Shown: piece after piece, positions 1 to 12,375 of the stretch
Numbering within the stretch: position 1 is the stretch's first letter
Layout: each line of letters begins with the position of its first letter
Source: Heliopora coerulea
Taxonomy: Eukaryota > Cnidaria > Anthozoa > Scleralcyonacea > Helioporidae
Assembly: GCA_030142905.1 (NCBI GenBank)
Contig: JASJOG010000015.1
Location: 2,292,501 to 2,356,500 of the forward strand
Direction: 5' to 3'
DNA length: 64,000 nucleotides
Notes under the pieces: generated by a model
Database searches by the model: none
What the model saw: the letters and a program-made list of their open reading frames with translations, nothing else
What the model was told of the DNA's origin: nothing
Translations under genes and position numbers: made by a program

Positions 1-3000
1 CTTAAAGAAGTAATTAAGAATTATGGGCAGAAAAGCCGAGTTAACAAAACAATACTATAGTAAATTGATCTCGATCAGTAGAGGAAAAAAAATTAAGAAA
101 AAAAAAGAAGACAACATCCTGACAGCCTTTCTTGGTTTCACCAATAAATACTTCATTGTTTATCACAACCCAAGCTTAACAATAGGTCTTAACTTAAATA
201 GGTCAGATAGCGTTACTTGGGTTCTGGTAGTGGTGTTATCAGTTTAGTAGACTTTGTCTTTGATCTTTGTTAACTGAATAGGTTCCACATATTCGTGGCC
301 CAATATGTCTTCATCTAGATGAATAATGGCGCTCCTTTTGGCTCTTCCTTAATGCTAAATAAGAGACTTGGCTAATAAATACATACGTTCTCTGATATGT
401 TTCAATAACATTGACCGAGGTTATCCCGCCTTAAATGATCACTAGTTCATATGTTTTCATGGTTGAAAAAAGGCTGCATGATATTCTTTAGTACTATTTT
501 TAAACAGTTTACGTAAACAGCTTCATTTAAAGTATTTTCAGGACAAAAATAGACGATTTTTGGTCAAAATAACTCACTGAATCACTTCAAATGCAGGATT
601 TTTCTTAAATGAAGCCAGTCGATTGTCAGTTGCAGCAGGAAAGCAATTTCGGTCTTTAACCTGTATTTTTTAGTATTATTTTTAAACAGTTTATGTAAAC
701 AGCTTTATTTAAAGTATTTTAAGGACAAAAATAGACGATTTTTGGTCAAAATAACTCACTAAATCACTTTAAATGCAGGATTTTTCTTAAATGAAGCCAA
801 TCGACTGTCAGTTGCAGCAGGGAAGCGATTTCGGTCATTAACCTGTTATTTAAGTTTGTTTACGTTAAATTTCGCAAAATCTTATTTCTGTTAGAGAAGC
901 TTGGTGAGATAAGTATCTTTATACCGAAGGCTAAGCCTTGAGAGAAGAAATGGAGCAGATTTTTCGTGGCGGAAGATGTCAAATATTTAAAAGAAAAAAC
1001 ACATGAAGTCTTCGGCCTGTTATGTCGCTGACCAACTTCGTGCTGCCAAAATTTAATCGTTTGGTAGCTTTCATTCACTTGGTATTCTGCTTCTATAAAT
1101 TCTCATATGTAATGTTTGTAATTCAACAGAATTACTATGATTTTTTGAATTTTAGTGATTTAAACTTTACATTCAGATTGAGTGAAACAAATTGCGATTA
1201 ACTTGACTTTTTATTTCTTCTCAGGTTTGAGAGAAGTGTATGACTTTTTTAACAGATCAATCAAGGCCTAATGTACGGCAGAATGTGAAAAAGTTAAGAA
1301 TGCGATTGCTAGGCTATGAACTAGTCTATCAAGGTACGGATGGTGGGTATGTATGTATGTACAATCTTAAGTGCATACTTATATTTTTAAGGCTTTTGAT
1401 TGTTTACATGAACTGCAATGACTGGTAATCTGCTTCTGTTAAACCGTCTGGAACAATGTGATGATGATTCTTCCATTCATTACGAGATGCAAGGAAGCAA
1501 GCTGATTCAAATCGCTTGAAATAAATTTCCTTAACTGCAAATTAAAAAAGGCCCAAGACTTGTGCAGTTTTTGATCAATTTCAGTTACCTAAAACTGCGA
1601 ATGGTCGTTAAGGAAGCCATTTCGTTGATGGGTTGGTACTTCCTGTGTCAATCAAAGCTATTTATTCCATCCAATGAACTATCAGATTGCCATTGATAAG
1701 CTATTTCTGAAGCTTCTCTGTGCTCCAAGCCGGTTCGTGTTTACAGGCCGTAGTCAGCAAGTTTTCCAGCTCGATCCGTCGCGTTCTTTATACCAAACGC
1801 AATTGCAGTCATCAAGGAAGAAGTGATCGAACCGTTTGGAGAAATTTGCAGGGCTTCTTGAGCTTCAAAGTCTGTGTTCGTAAATATCTAGGAGGCAAGT
1901 TTCAGCCAAGACTTTCTTCAGGTGGGTGGACCTTCGGAGTGTCTTCGAAACAATCTTTGAACGTTGATGCTTCCTTGTCTACTTCCGAGGGCGGGAAATT
2001 TCCATTGTGATTTTCAGCATAATTTCAGCGGTTGCTTTTATTTTGTTCCAGATTTGGTCAACCTAGCTTTTTTTTTCTTGTTTTTTTTTGACGATCTTCC
2101 GCTGTTCAGGTTTTAAGAATGATATTTCCAGCAATAGTTACTCAAAACTGACCAAGCAACTTAACGTTTTGATCTTGAAGAAGTTTTTGCGATAAATGTT
2201 TAGCTGTTGTTAATCGACGAAAGCTCTCGGATAACGTTTCAAAGTAGTTATTCAGCGGCACGTAATTGTCGAGGAAGTCTTTCCAGAACGCCAGTGAACT
2301 CAAACTTGTGTTAACTGAATATTTTTCCTCTTTTTTATGACTCTTCCTTAAAATATGGAACAGTCTTCCAAATCGACACCTGTTTAGAAACCCTGAAAAA
2401 ATACACATTTCATCACAATATAATGAATTACCAGACAGTCTGACAGCTTGTCATGTCTGTCTGGATATTTCAAAAGGCAGAATTCAACTTTTTTTGGTCA
2501 TTAAACAAATTCCATCACAACCTCTAAAATTTTTTCCAGGCCGATTCATTTCATTGTAAGATTATTTGGATCTTAAGACTTGAACCTTTTAGATGTTTCA
2601 TTGTTACGCCGACTTTACAATCTTTCAAAATAAAGGTACATGTCAAGTTGTTAAATGCAAGACGCCATTGTCTATCGCAAACAAGCCGATTCGTTTTGTT
2701 TTTTTCGCTGTGTAAATGAGAAATGCCATCCGTTGACTGCATAAGAGTATGTTTGTCTTCGAAAAATACATTTTATTTTTTCGTTGTGTTTATTTCAATG
2801 CGTCACAACTTATGAAATCAACCAGGGTGGTTTGACTTTGGCAAAACATGTTTTCCTGAATTCCTCACGTTACTAAAATGGTATGAACCACCGCCGTGTA
2901 ATGCAAAACAATTGCCAAGTGCAGTCATTGCAACGTAGCAGTTTTAAACCAAATTGGGCCAGAAACATACAGCTTGTATTAACGGAAATTAGAGCCATGC

Positions 3001-3660
3001 CCGTCCGGGTTCAACTGAATAAGTCCTTCGTCACTGAACCGCAAGGTGATCGCTTGTACTCACTCGGAATGTGACCACGAAAGGCAATTCACGCTGCCTC
3101 CTTTAAAAACTGAAGAACGGATCAGAATTTGACGTCTCTAGTATTAAATATGGTATTGAATACAGGATATTTAAATTTTGGACGAGTTTTTAAAGCAATT
3201 CATTGAAAACCAGGAGGCAGACGCCCGTGCCCAGTCGAGAGCGGCATTAAACTTTCCACTACCTACCCCCCCTTTCAAACTCGTTGGTTTTGTAACAGCA
3301 TTCTATAAGATCACCTCGTTCAATTTTTCAAAAAATTACGAATATTCTAAGAATAGTCTGAGACTGAGATTTTAACCAGGAAGCTTTTTTTGTAGAACTG
3401 AATGTTGTTTGAATCAAAAATCGTGATATTCCATTGCTTATAAGGTTAAACAAAAATCAAACAAAGCGGTGGACTGCCGTAAACCTATGTTGCGTAATTC
3501 TGTTGAGTAAAATCTATCCCTCTGACGATCAAAATCAAGAGAAAGGGACACTATCATCTTAAGACTATTTTGAAACTCAAATTACATATTTTGGAAAAAC
3601 GTTGGGCTTCGGCAAAATTTTACTTGCTACCATAAAAAAGAGGCTTATTTTTTTTTCTAG
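1..3660. other. Intergenic region with no recognised gene
   Basis: No open frame here exceeds about 96 codons and none resembles a known protein. The only clear structure is a tandem duplication at 487-846, listed separately. A 5' untranslated exon of the downstream zinc-finger gene may lie here, because that gene has a good splice acceptor just before its first visible codons, but no donor could be chosen with confidence. Confidence 0.6.
487..846. repeat. Tandem duplication, period about 182 bp, two copies
   Basis: The copies are about 487-664 and 669-846. They match almost base for base with scattered substitutions and one short indel. Both contain the motif GACAAAAATAGACGATTTTT and end in a shared AACCTGT. 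No open frame is kept. This looks like a local duplication that has diverged modestly. Confidence 0.85.
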
Positions 3661-3686
3661 TTATAACGCTCTTTGAGAAAAAGAAC

Positions 3687-5645
3687 ATGACTTCCTTACA
3701 AGAAACGTCTGCCCATTCCCCGGAAGCTCTTGCAAGTGAAGAATCTCCTACCGGAACATTTTCCGAGCCACAATCCGTGAACGATACCTCAAACGCGTTA
3801 TTGGAATTGGCCGATGTTCATCGTAGTATGATGCGGCCTTCGTGCACCACGCCGTGCGATGTTGAGGGCAACCGAGGCACGCGTTCATCTGTGGTCGACA
3901 GGCGGGTGTATATGGGTAGTCATCCCGACGCTACGTCATGCCTAACTCAAGCCCATGCCCTAATCTATCCTACCGTGCACGGAAATAGTTATCAATCAGT
4001 TTCGACAAATGCAGTGAACAATGTTGGAGTTAACAGCTTTAATTATGGTGGCTATTATCGACCAAGTGCCTTGTGCTATGGCGAGTATGGTGAGGGTTAT
4101 ACCTCGGGTTTGCTGTCTTCGAGAGGCGCTGCTGACTTTCCAGGAAACTCGAGAGCCTTCTTGAAAATCAACAAAGGAGAACAACGGAGCTCTTGTCTGA
4201 TAGACTCTCGTTTTGCTGCTATGAACGTCCAGGGTTCTTCCAGCAAACGGGACGAGTCTGAGGCGAGGTCACTCCTTAACGCACCCTACTTGACTCAACC
4301 GTATTTCCCAGCAGATGAACTACGTTATCAACCTGTTTCCTACCCACGCCTGCCACTCGAACAGAGTCGTCCGTCATTAGATTTCACAAGCCGATTTCCA
4401 ACTCAGATGCCACCTTCACATCTCGCCGTCCCCCCGCTAATGTCGACACAAAGTGGATTCGATGGAATGTCCACCCCTGCAAATTTAAACCAACATTCAA
4501 CGCCCGCGCAACATACCCATTGTCAGCCTCAGACTTCTTCCCTGATTTCAGGCAATGGTTTTTCCCAGAATTTCTCTCAGCGTCAGGACGGTCATTCAAG
4601 TTATTTTCCCCAACCTTCGTTCAACCAGGTGATTCGAGAATTTCAGTCAAACCCACTCGGAGCCTTCGAGGGAATTCAGACATCTAATCGACGATTTTCG
4701 TTCGATGGCTTGTACGGCAGCGAAAACGCCAACCTTCGCCAGTTGTCCGACGTATGTGCTACGTCTAATCTGTTCAACTGTCCTCCCCGTCTCTCGGATC
4801 ACCAAATGGCTTCTGCGAATTTACAAAGGGAGTGGTCGGAAAACGACGTGTTTACCCGTATCGCCGTCGGACCTTCCATGACTTCAGAGGGAAGAACTTG
4901 TGGCGGTAAAAGTTCATCATCAGGTTCTTGCATGTTCAGTCAAGGACTAGGCGAAAAGAGGAGTCGTGCAGCGAGCTTGTCCGGAGAAATTAACTTTGAC
5001 AAACGGCCCGACTTTCTCCAGGGAAACAAGAAACTTTCAGACACGGTAAAAGAAGCAGGTATCAAGAGTTACGACGACAAGAAACCGCTCCGGATGGTAG
5101 ATACCAAAGTTACGCCCAAAAACAGAACCAGAACGGAAACTCGAGATTGTGAGTGCACTGTTTGTGGTAAGAAGCTGGCCAGAGCTTCTACGCTGAAAAT
5201 TCACATGCGTCAACACACAGGCGACCGCCCCTTTAAGTGCACCTCATGCGGAAAGACATTTGCACAGGCTGGTCTGCTACAGTCGCATCGACGCACGCAC
5301 ACCGGCGAGAGACCTTTCACATGTTCATACTGTCGTAAAAAGTTCTCACACTCGGGCGCATTGAAGACGCACGTACGTACGCATACGGGTGAAAAACCGC
5401 ACAAGTGTCCAGTCCCCGGGTGTAATTTGGCGTTCGGGGACAGCTCCACGTTGGCGAAACACACCAGGACTCACACCGGCGAACGGCCGTATTCCTGTGA
5501 TATTTGCGGCAAGAGATTCACGCAGTCTGGCAACATGCACAAACATAAGAAAAGTGTGCACAGCTTAAAGAAACACTCTTCCGGGGGAGGGACGTCGGTG
5601 GAAAGGTCACCAGTTGAAATATTACTACTTGCATCTGAAAGGTAA
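3687..5645 (+). CDS. C2H2 zinc-finger protein with five C-terminal fingers
   Basis: This is a 652-residue open frame. Residues 1-485 are a long low-similarity region rich in Ser, Asn, Gln and Tyr, probably disordered. Residues about 490-625 are five consecutive C2H2 fingers joined by TGE/TGD-RPF-type linkers, typical of sequence-specific nuclear DNA-binding proteins. The fourth finger has the longer C-X4-C spacing; the fifth has H-X4-H spacing (HKHKKSVH). A 20-residue tail follows. A strong acceptor (poly-T then CTAG) ends at about 3661, and the frame stays open from there to the ATG, so translation may begin in an upstream exon and the protein could be longer. I do not recognise a vertebrate ortholog. 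A transcription factor role is inference from the fingers. Confidence 0.85.
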   Translation: MTSLQETSAHSPEALASEESPTGTFSEPQSVNDTSNALLELADVHRSMMRPSCTTPCDVEGNRGTRSSVVDRRVYMGSHPDATSCLTQAHALIYPTVHGNSYQSVSTNAVNNVGVNSFNYGGYYRPSALCYGEYGEGYTSGLLSSRGAADFPGNSRAFLKINKGEQRSSCLIDSRFAAMNVQGSSSKRDESEARSLLNAPYLTQPYFPADELRYQPVSYPRLPLEQSRPSLDFTSRFPTQMPPSHLAVPPLMSTQSGFDGMSTPANLNQHSTPAQHTHCQPQTSSLISGNGFSQNFSQRQDGHSSYFPQPSFNQVIREFQSNPLGAFEGIQTSNRRFSFDGLYGSENANLRQLSDVCATSNLFNCPPRLSDHQMASANLQREWSENDVFTRIAVGPSMTSEGRTCGGKSSSSGSCMFSQGLGEKRSRAASLSGEINFDKRPDFLQGNKKLSDTVKEAGIKSYDDKKPLRMVDTKVTPKNRTRTETRDCECTVCGKKLARASTLKIHMRQHTGDRPFKCTSCGKTFAQAGLLQSHRRTHTGERPFTCSYCRKKFSHSGALKTHVRTHTGEKPHKCPVPGCNLAFGDSSTLAKHTRTHTGERPYSCDICGKRFTQSGNMHKHKKSVHSLKKHSSGGGTSVERSPVEILLLASER

Positions 5646-5784
5646 CGTGAAATTCTATTGAAATTTCTTTGGCATACTAATCTGTGGAGTGAAGATTATT
5701 CGCGAGCAAGCGAAAGACGAAGGAGCGAACTTTATTTATTAAAAAAAAAAAGCAAAGACAAATACTTTTACGAAAAGACTTGCC

Positions 5785-5972
5785 GCAGGGGGAGCAACTA
5801 GAAATTTCCAAGGGCAGGGGTCGCGAGCGGTTTTGATCATTTCGAGTGAAGTAGATCTACTTGATCTTAGGAATGGAGACCAGAAGATTGTCACTAAAAG
5901 GGCACATATAAGATTTCCCACAAAAGGCGCAAGGATCGCGACCCCCCAGCCCCCCTGTAGTTGCTCCCCCGT
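5785..5972. repeat. Foldback element with GC-rich arms
   Basis: The left arm at about 5785-5826 (containing GGGGGAGCAACTA) is complementary to the right arm at about 5931-5972 (TAGTTGCTCCCCC). Pairing extends imperfectly through a TCGCGA-containing stretch in both arms. The interior has no coding potential. It is consistent with a short non-autonomous inverted-repeat element. Confidence 0.65.
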
Positions 5973-6429
5973 ACCGGTAAGGGAGAATGCACTTACTCTA
6001 GACGGAGATTGCACTTACTTTAACTCCTCCAGTCCATTTATTCGACCGCACATAATAGCATTTTATTTCATATATACTGAGATTTGTCTGTAAAATCAAT
6101 CATGTCCATGCGTGGTTCGAAAATTTCATAACCAATCAGGAACCGATGAAACAACTTTCTCGCACATCGAATATTCGTACAAACAGAACGACTTTTTTCA
6201 CTCTTTTTCATTCTTTCACGAGCTTATACCTTTAGTAGGATTAATCGTGTAATATTTAAAACGCGAGCAGTAGCGCTTTTCCGGAGTTAAAACGCTCGGT
6301 GAAGCCGAGTATTTTAGACCCTATAAAGCACGTACTGGGAGTTTTTTAAATGACTCAAAAACAAATCCCCTCACATGCTAATTCGAGAAGAAAGCTTGAT
6401 TAATTTGTTTAAAGTTTAATAGTTGAAAG

Positions 6430-6640
6430 TTCAACTTTTAATTTACTTTAGTAAAGTTTAGAAAAGAACGTTCAGTAAAGAAAGTTTAGCAAAGTAGAGT
6501 AAGGAAGTAAGAAAGAAAAAGTAAAGTAAAAAGGTAAGAAAGAGAAAGAGAGAAAAAGTAAAAGTAAGAAAGTAGTAATGTTTTAGAAAAGAAAGTTTAG
6601 TAGAGTCTAGAAAGTTTAACTTTTAGTTTAATTGTTGAAA
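6430..6640. repeat. Purine-rich AAAGTAAAG-type low-complexity tract
   Basis: About 200 bp of irregular GTAAAG, GAAAGA and AAAGTTTA units with strong purine bias on the plus strand. Short inverted matches flank it (AAGCTTGATTAA near 6392 and TTAATCAAGCT near 6640), so it may be the core of a decayed foldback element. Confidence 0.55.
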
Positions 6641-7589
6641 GTTTAATCAAGCTGTTAATGTTTTCTGAACTTCAAAAACTTGAGGGGAAAAAAGAGCGTG
6701 TTTTCATCGCATGCAAAGACACGACACAGTTATGATTTTCCGTTGCATTTTCCTTGTGAATTATTACAGATTTTTTGAATCAAAATTAATCTTCTTCGTC
6801 TCTAAGTCCATTATTTCTACGACAACAACTAATACAGCTTTCGTATTTTCTTTATTTTAGCTCGAATTGATGTGTTGAGAGTCCTTTGTACCCGTCTTAG
6901 TTCGCCATTGAAGGTATTCGCCGATAAAAAGAGAATTAACAATTTGTACGAAGTATGTCAGCCAGTAAATAAGTACGTTGGGTTTGTTCAATATCTAAGA
7001 CAATGGGCTGGGCATGATTGTTTGAAAAGTAATTGATCTTACTCTTGGTTAGTTAAAATTTGGCTTAAAAACCCTGAGCTTCAAAGGAAAGTTGGAGTCA
7101 ATTTCAAAGATATTCTGTTGTATCTCCCCCCCCCCCCGCTATACTGTTGTTGCTCAGGGCAGTTCATTTTAGCAGCTAAAATATTTCTGGTAGTGGTTGA
7201 AGATTGAAGTAATAATCAAGATATTGTATTAGTGGAGAGGTTGGAAAAGTTTGTTCGTTTTGTGCCCATGATGTGACGTCATACTTACGTCATCGGAAAT
7301 CTTCAAAACTCAGTAATTTATGCAATCCTTGAAGAAGTACGCATGCAGTCTCTTTGTCATCAAATGAATCATATGATAAGTTTTACAAGTTTAGCTTATT
7401 TGTGTGGCATTTTTCATACAAATAGTAGATATCTAAAGCAATGTTTAATATTGATTTTAACCTTCCTTAGCAACTGGGGAACTTCCGTGAAACTAAATAC
7501 GTCCGAACAACTTTAAAAAAGCTTGCATGAATAAAGAAAGATTTTAGCATGTGACGTTTGAACTCAAAAATCCACCAAAGAGACCATTT

Positions 7590-7755
7590 GCGCGATAAGG
7601 TTGTCGTATAGAATCGTTTGTCTTGGGGTATGTAATGTCTCAAAGACACAATTCCTGCTTTCGATTCGCTCGCAAACGTAACAATACGTCCAGACGACTC
7701 CAGTGAGTAAATCGCATGCATCAGAACCAACGATTGTGTTCGACAATCGAATCCT
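7590..7755. repeat. Dispersed repeat, copy A (related to 16494-16655)
   Basis: The order of recognisable blocks matches a second stretch at 16494-16655: CGTxxACGATTGTTCGTC-like start, CTTGGGTATGTAATG, CTGCTTTCGATTCGCTC, GACTCCAGTGAGT and a terminal ACGATTGT..GACAATCG. The ends of each copy are roughly complementary, suggesting a MITE-like element. It has no coding capacity. Confidence 0.6.
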
Positions 7756-7760
7756 GTGAA

Positions 7761-7913
7761 GTATTGTTTCAAACACGAGTTGGTGTTCTTCCTCCGATTT
7801 CTAGATACCGAGAAACGAGTTGAAAAACGAGGCGAAGTCGGGTTTTTTTAACGAGTTTCGAGGTATCTAGAAATCGGAGGAAGAACACTAAACGAGTATT
7901 TGAAATTGCTTCT
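7761..7913. repeat. Foldback element with long inverted arms
   Basis: The block GTGTTCTTCCTCCGATTTCT (from about 7783) returns as its reverse complement ending at 7888. The complementarity continues outward through CAAACACGAG on the left and CTAAACGAGTATTTG on the right, giving arms of roughly 60 bp. A partial further copy of the arm lies at about 7974-8000. The RNA or single strand would form a strong hairpin. Confidence 0.8.
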
Positions 7914-8213
7914 CAAACGAACCAGTATTTTAGGCGAAAATCCAGCCGAAAGTTGGAAAAATTCAGCTGTAATCTTCCTCCGATTTCTAAATACTGATTA
8001 ATTATGTATTTCTTTTGTTTTTGCTTTATGAATTATTAACGAGTTTGAGAATAGGACGTGAAAGATACAGCTATTGATTTACTGACTGAATTGGATGAGC
8101 TCTCATCACCATTTTGAACAACCGGGCCCAGGGGTCGTGGAAAAACAATCACGAGTAAACGTACGAAGATATATGCCAAATGGATTTTCTGTAGTTTGTT
8201 CAAGCTGTTTCTA

Positions 8214-8246
8214 CTTTACTTTACCTTACCTTACCTTACCTTACCA
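8214..8246. repeat. TTACC pentanucleotide microsatellite
   Basis: About six units of TTACC/TTACT type in tandem. It belongs to the same compositional class as the much longer array at 42855-43542. Confidence 0.8.
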
Positions 8247-10278
8247 TACCTAATCGGTATCCCCACTCTCTATTCAAATTCATTATTCGCACATTGACTT
8301 TGGTCCACGTAGTCCGCTACTTTTGCGTCATCTCTAATTTTTAATGGTTGGGTTTTCTTTCTGGGTGGTGTTGCCCTTCGTGTAATTCTCATTGGACTTG
8401 GCATACTTTGCCATCGAGAGCACTACTTTTTCACAAAATAAATCGTAAAACAATAATACCAGGACGAGTTGTTGTACTACTGAGTAAGGACCTCAGAGTC
8501 CTAAGAGGTCCGAAGGACCAGGAGACGCGCCAAGAAATCACCTAAAGGATTTCGGCATTTTTTATTAGATAAAGTTTGTAACGTAGGCAGCCGATTTATT
8601 CCAAAATTTGACAAGGTCAACTTCCTACAATGTTCAACGAGTGAGATATACGAAAAGAACTTCACAGGTTCTACCTCATTTAGTGAATTGAAACGATTTG
8701 GTGTTGATCGGCGGTGACACGAATAGTCTAAGTTTTGAAGTCAGGCCATTTCAAGTCGGAGCTAAGTGAAAGTTGGCTTAGAGATTCAAATCAGAGCAAC
8801 TGACGTCGACGTCTAATTTTTCAGCAGGAGTCAACTCGTGAAGAAGCCAGAGACACAGAGATACATGGAGTTTCAGCCGAGTCGAAGACAAATCTAAGTC
8901 AAATCGAAACAGTGCGGCAAATCGCGAAAAACTTCTTTGTGGTCACGATTTTCCCGCCTCAATATTTTGCCATCCCAAACTTATTAGCTTGTCAGTTTAC
9001 GCGATTACAGCTTATAGTGATTCACCTGTAAAATGTTTATTTTGATCGACGCAGCTGCAACATTGCTGCCATCATTCTTTTTATGGATCCACTCATTTAT
9101 CCCTTCCGTTAACAGCTTAAATTAGAAGTGGAAGTGCATATATCTATTAGACAAACTGAAGTGCGAACGCTTGAACCGGAAATTTTTTTCGACATTTTTT
9201 TCAAGTTCTTTTGAGAAAATTGCGGAACAAGAAAACATGGAATGAATGATCGTGTTATCGACGGAACAAGCATAAGCAATATTACCCGTATTAGGATACT
9301 GTTTTCTAAACACTAGGGATGTTGCGAAACTTTAAAATCGTCTCAGACTCGTAAAGCATGCCAAGCTGCCACAGTTAACGACGTAACACTAGCCAAACTT
9401 TGGAGAGAGAAAAGATGTCGCATACCATATTATTATTACTGTCCTTTAAATGTGTCATTGAGTGTATTGCTCATACTTGTGCCAGTATTCAAATCCAAGT
9501 TCAATAGAGGTCAAGTATACGGCTGTGAGACAAAAATTTCTGATCCCAAAAAAGCGTAATTTCTTTTCTTTAAACGCAGTGCTAGTTAGTAAATCCCTTG
9601 GCCAAATCCTGCTTTGGATAATGATTTTTTCAATTGACTTTCCCATAAAAAGAAAATCATAAGATCTCTTCGTGTCATTTAGAAGATGCTTCTGAAATAG
9701 AATTGAAATAGTGCTTATACTTCTGGCTGAATTAAATATAAGTTAAGTTTGCAGCTGGAATGAATTGCCCTTAGCAAGGGTTGCGTAGCAACGGAATACG
9801 TCGAAACACTTTAGGGCTCAGATTAAGAACAGGTTATCGGTATTTGCATTACAGGAAGCAAGATTTCCCATTTTTTTACAACATTGACAAAAGGTATCTT
9901 AAAAACAAAAACACCTAATAGAACCTTATTCTTATCATGAGGATGATTCTGAAACAAAGCCTTATTCTTTGACCATTGATTGTAAATCTGGGTAGAAAAT
10001 GAGATACATATGCACTTTTGGTTAAAACCATAGCCATCTTTGTTTCTGTCAATTACCAGCAAGGATTATATCCACAACACAGGATTTTATCTTTTGAATA
10101 TATTTTTTATCGTTACTTAAGGTAATTTTTCTTTTGACTTTTGCGAAACACCGCAATGCAAGAATAATTTAACAAATAAGGACGTTTTACATTAAAACGA
10201 GTAAATCGTAACATGAATATAAATCTAAAGCCAACTTGTCAACAGGGTCCCCAGCTTGTTTTTGAAAGTCAGACACAT

Positions 10279-10309
10279 CGTTATTATTACCATCACCATC
10301 ATCATTAAC

Positions 10310-10348
<39 letters not shown>

Positions 10349-10584
10349 TAACCATTATCATTAACCATCATCATCATTATCACCATCATCATTACCATCA
10401 CCATCATCATCATTACCGTCATCATCATCATTACCGTCATCATCGTCATTACCATCATCACCATCATCATCAGCATCATCACAATCACCATCATCATCTT
10501 AATTACCATCACTATCATCATCTTAATTATCATCATTACCATCGCCATCATCACCATCTACATTACCATCATCATCATCATCAT
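10279..10584. repeat. CAT/ATC trinucleotide microsatellite, interrupted
   Basis: About 300 bp of ATC, ACC and ATT triplets, with a pure CAT run near 10312-10347 and interruptions elsewhere. It reads open on the minus strand as a Met-rich peptide, an artefact of the triplet repeat. Confidence 0.95.
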
Positions 10585-12155
10585 TTTTTGAGCATAGTCA
10601 CAAGTATGATGAGAACAGTCTAACTATCGATACTAGTCGATATATTAAATTATTTCTCAAAGTAAAATCAGCTTCACTCTTGCATTTCCCTGCGTATTTA
10701 CAGCCGGAAAAAAAACGTCGTACTATGTGGCTGTTTCTACTATTGTGCTTGGCGTTTATTACGCCCATAAAACTTTGAGGTAGGATTAATTAAACCAAAA
10801 TAAACTATATCTGCTTAAAAGGTTTCCTTAACAAAAGATGCGCAGCTGTAGGATTTAATAATACTTGAAACTTGAGGGATATCGCCTAGTCCATTACTTA
10901 CGGTTGCTCATGCCACCCGATCAATAATTGGCGTTCAATAAGTTGTTATATCCAGCACTGAGCAAGCCTCGTCAAATTTACTTTTTTGAATTAAAGTTCA
11001 CCCGTTAGATCTGCTTGACTGGGGCTTGGCTAACTATGTAAAGTGTCTCGGCTTCGGATTGTTTGAACTCTTAAAACTTCGGTCCAGTTACAAGTAAAGA
11101 ACATCTTGGGAATTAATAAGATTATGTTCCGGGACCACAACCAGCCGACAATATGAAAAATTAATAGATGACGCGAGCTGAAAAACGTCATCTGGTAGCT
11201 TAAAATTCAAATGAGGCAAGACAAGACAACGGCAAACTGCCGTTATTCGCTCTGTCTCTGTCGTATCTGTTCAAGATTGAATAAAAAAGCTTCAAGTTGT
11301 TTTTCGATTTATCGTACGTTGACCTTATTTAGATAAAAACTTTAAACTAAACCCAAATGCTTATTGACATTCAAGTAAATTACAAAATGTTAAAAGGAGG
11401 TGAACCTAGATTACCGCCTTAACCAATTCCCCCAGCTGCGATTATTTAAATTTATAGATTGGCAATTTCACGTCGAATAATCTGTCATTGAAAGCATTAT
11501 AACATTTATCTAGTATTTGTTTCAAACTAATGCCTGCTTGAAACAGTCGATCGGAATTGGGTTACATTAATCCTTATATCTCTTGCTTTACGTCGGTATG
11601 GCAAATACACGGCAGTTATAATAGGGACCACTGCCTTAAGATCTACGACGTCAACTGGAACGAGGATGTCCTTTAACTTAAAATTCCAGCATCTATAGAA
11701 ACCACATTTTATTGACCACCTTTCTTGATACTTGTGGCTTGTTTTGTGACTCCTAAAACGCTCCAATCCTCCTAAAACGACTGCAGTTTAGGATTGAATT
11801 CAATCTTAAGTAACAGCTCTCTTTCCCTCCGCAAGCGGTCTTCCTTAAGATGTGAAAATGATCTGGTGATGTTGTATGCACAACCACGACGGTGTTGGGA
11901 GAATGAAAATGATTCACTTTGTTTTGCGTGAAGAATTACTTTGTTTAAAGGAATTATTTCGTTCAAGTTGGCGTCGTAGACCTTAAGGAAAATACTGAGA
12001 AGTGACAAAGCCCATTTATACAACACGATGTGTTTGCGCGGATGCGATTGTTCCTACTGATATATGCAATAATTGTTGCAACATTAAAGATTAACGAAAC
12101 GTTACGTACATCAAGATAAGCTACCGTCGCAGCACTCAACTTTTGCATCGTTTTA

Positions 12156-12375
12156 AGACCCTGTTCACACGATACTGGTACGAAACTGCACCGGTATCAA
12201 AATATCACGGTACGAACCTGTTCACACAATTACGGTTTCACATTATGGTTTCAAATCGTTACGGTTAGCATTACGGTTTCATGCTTTTTCATACCGGTAC
12301 CGTGTGAACGCAAGGCCTAACCGTAATAATTTCGTTACGGTTTCATTTCGTACTGGTATCGTGTGAACGGGGTCT
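12156..12375. mobile_element. MITE with about 30-bp terminal inverted repeats
   Basis: The left end begins AGACCCTGTTCACACGATAC and the right end, read on the other strand, begins AGACCCCGTTCACACGATAC; the match continues to about 30 bp. The interior (about 160 bp) is built from degenerate TTACGGTTTCA and CACCGGTA-like units and codes for nothing. No clear target-site duplication was found at the edges, so the superfamily is not assigned. Confidence 0.8.

Noticed and set aside
5210..5561. Minus-strand frames of 71-84 codons opposite the zinc fingers
   Set aside because: They are antisense shadows of the C2H2 repeats, whose regular codon pattern keeps the opposite strand open.
11527..12148. 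Three adjacent minus-strand open frames of 61-84 codons that could be one broken gene
   Set aside because: Read together they show no family I can recognise, no consistent splice sites join them, and the last one borders a MITE. A decayed gene is possible but not supportable.
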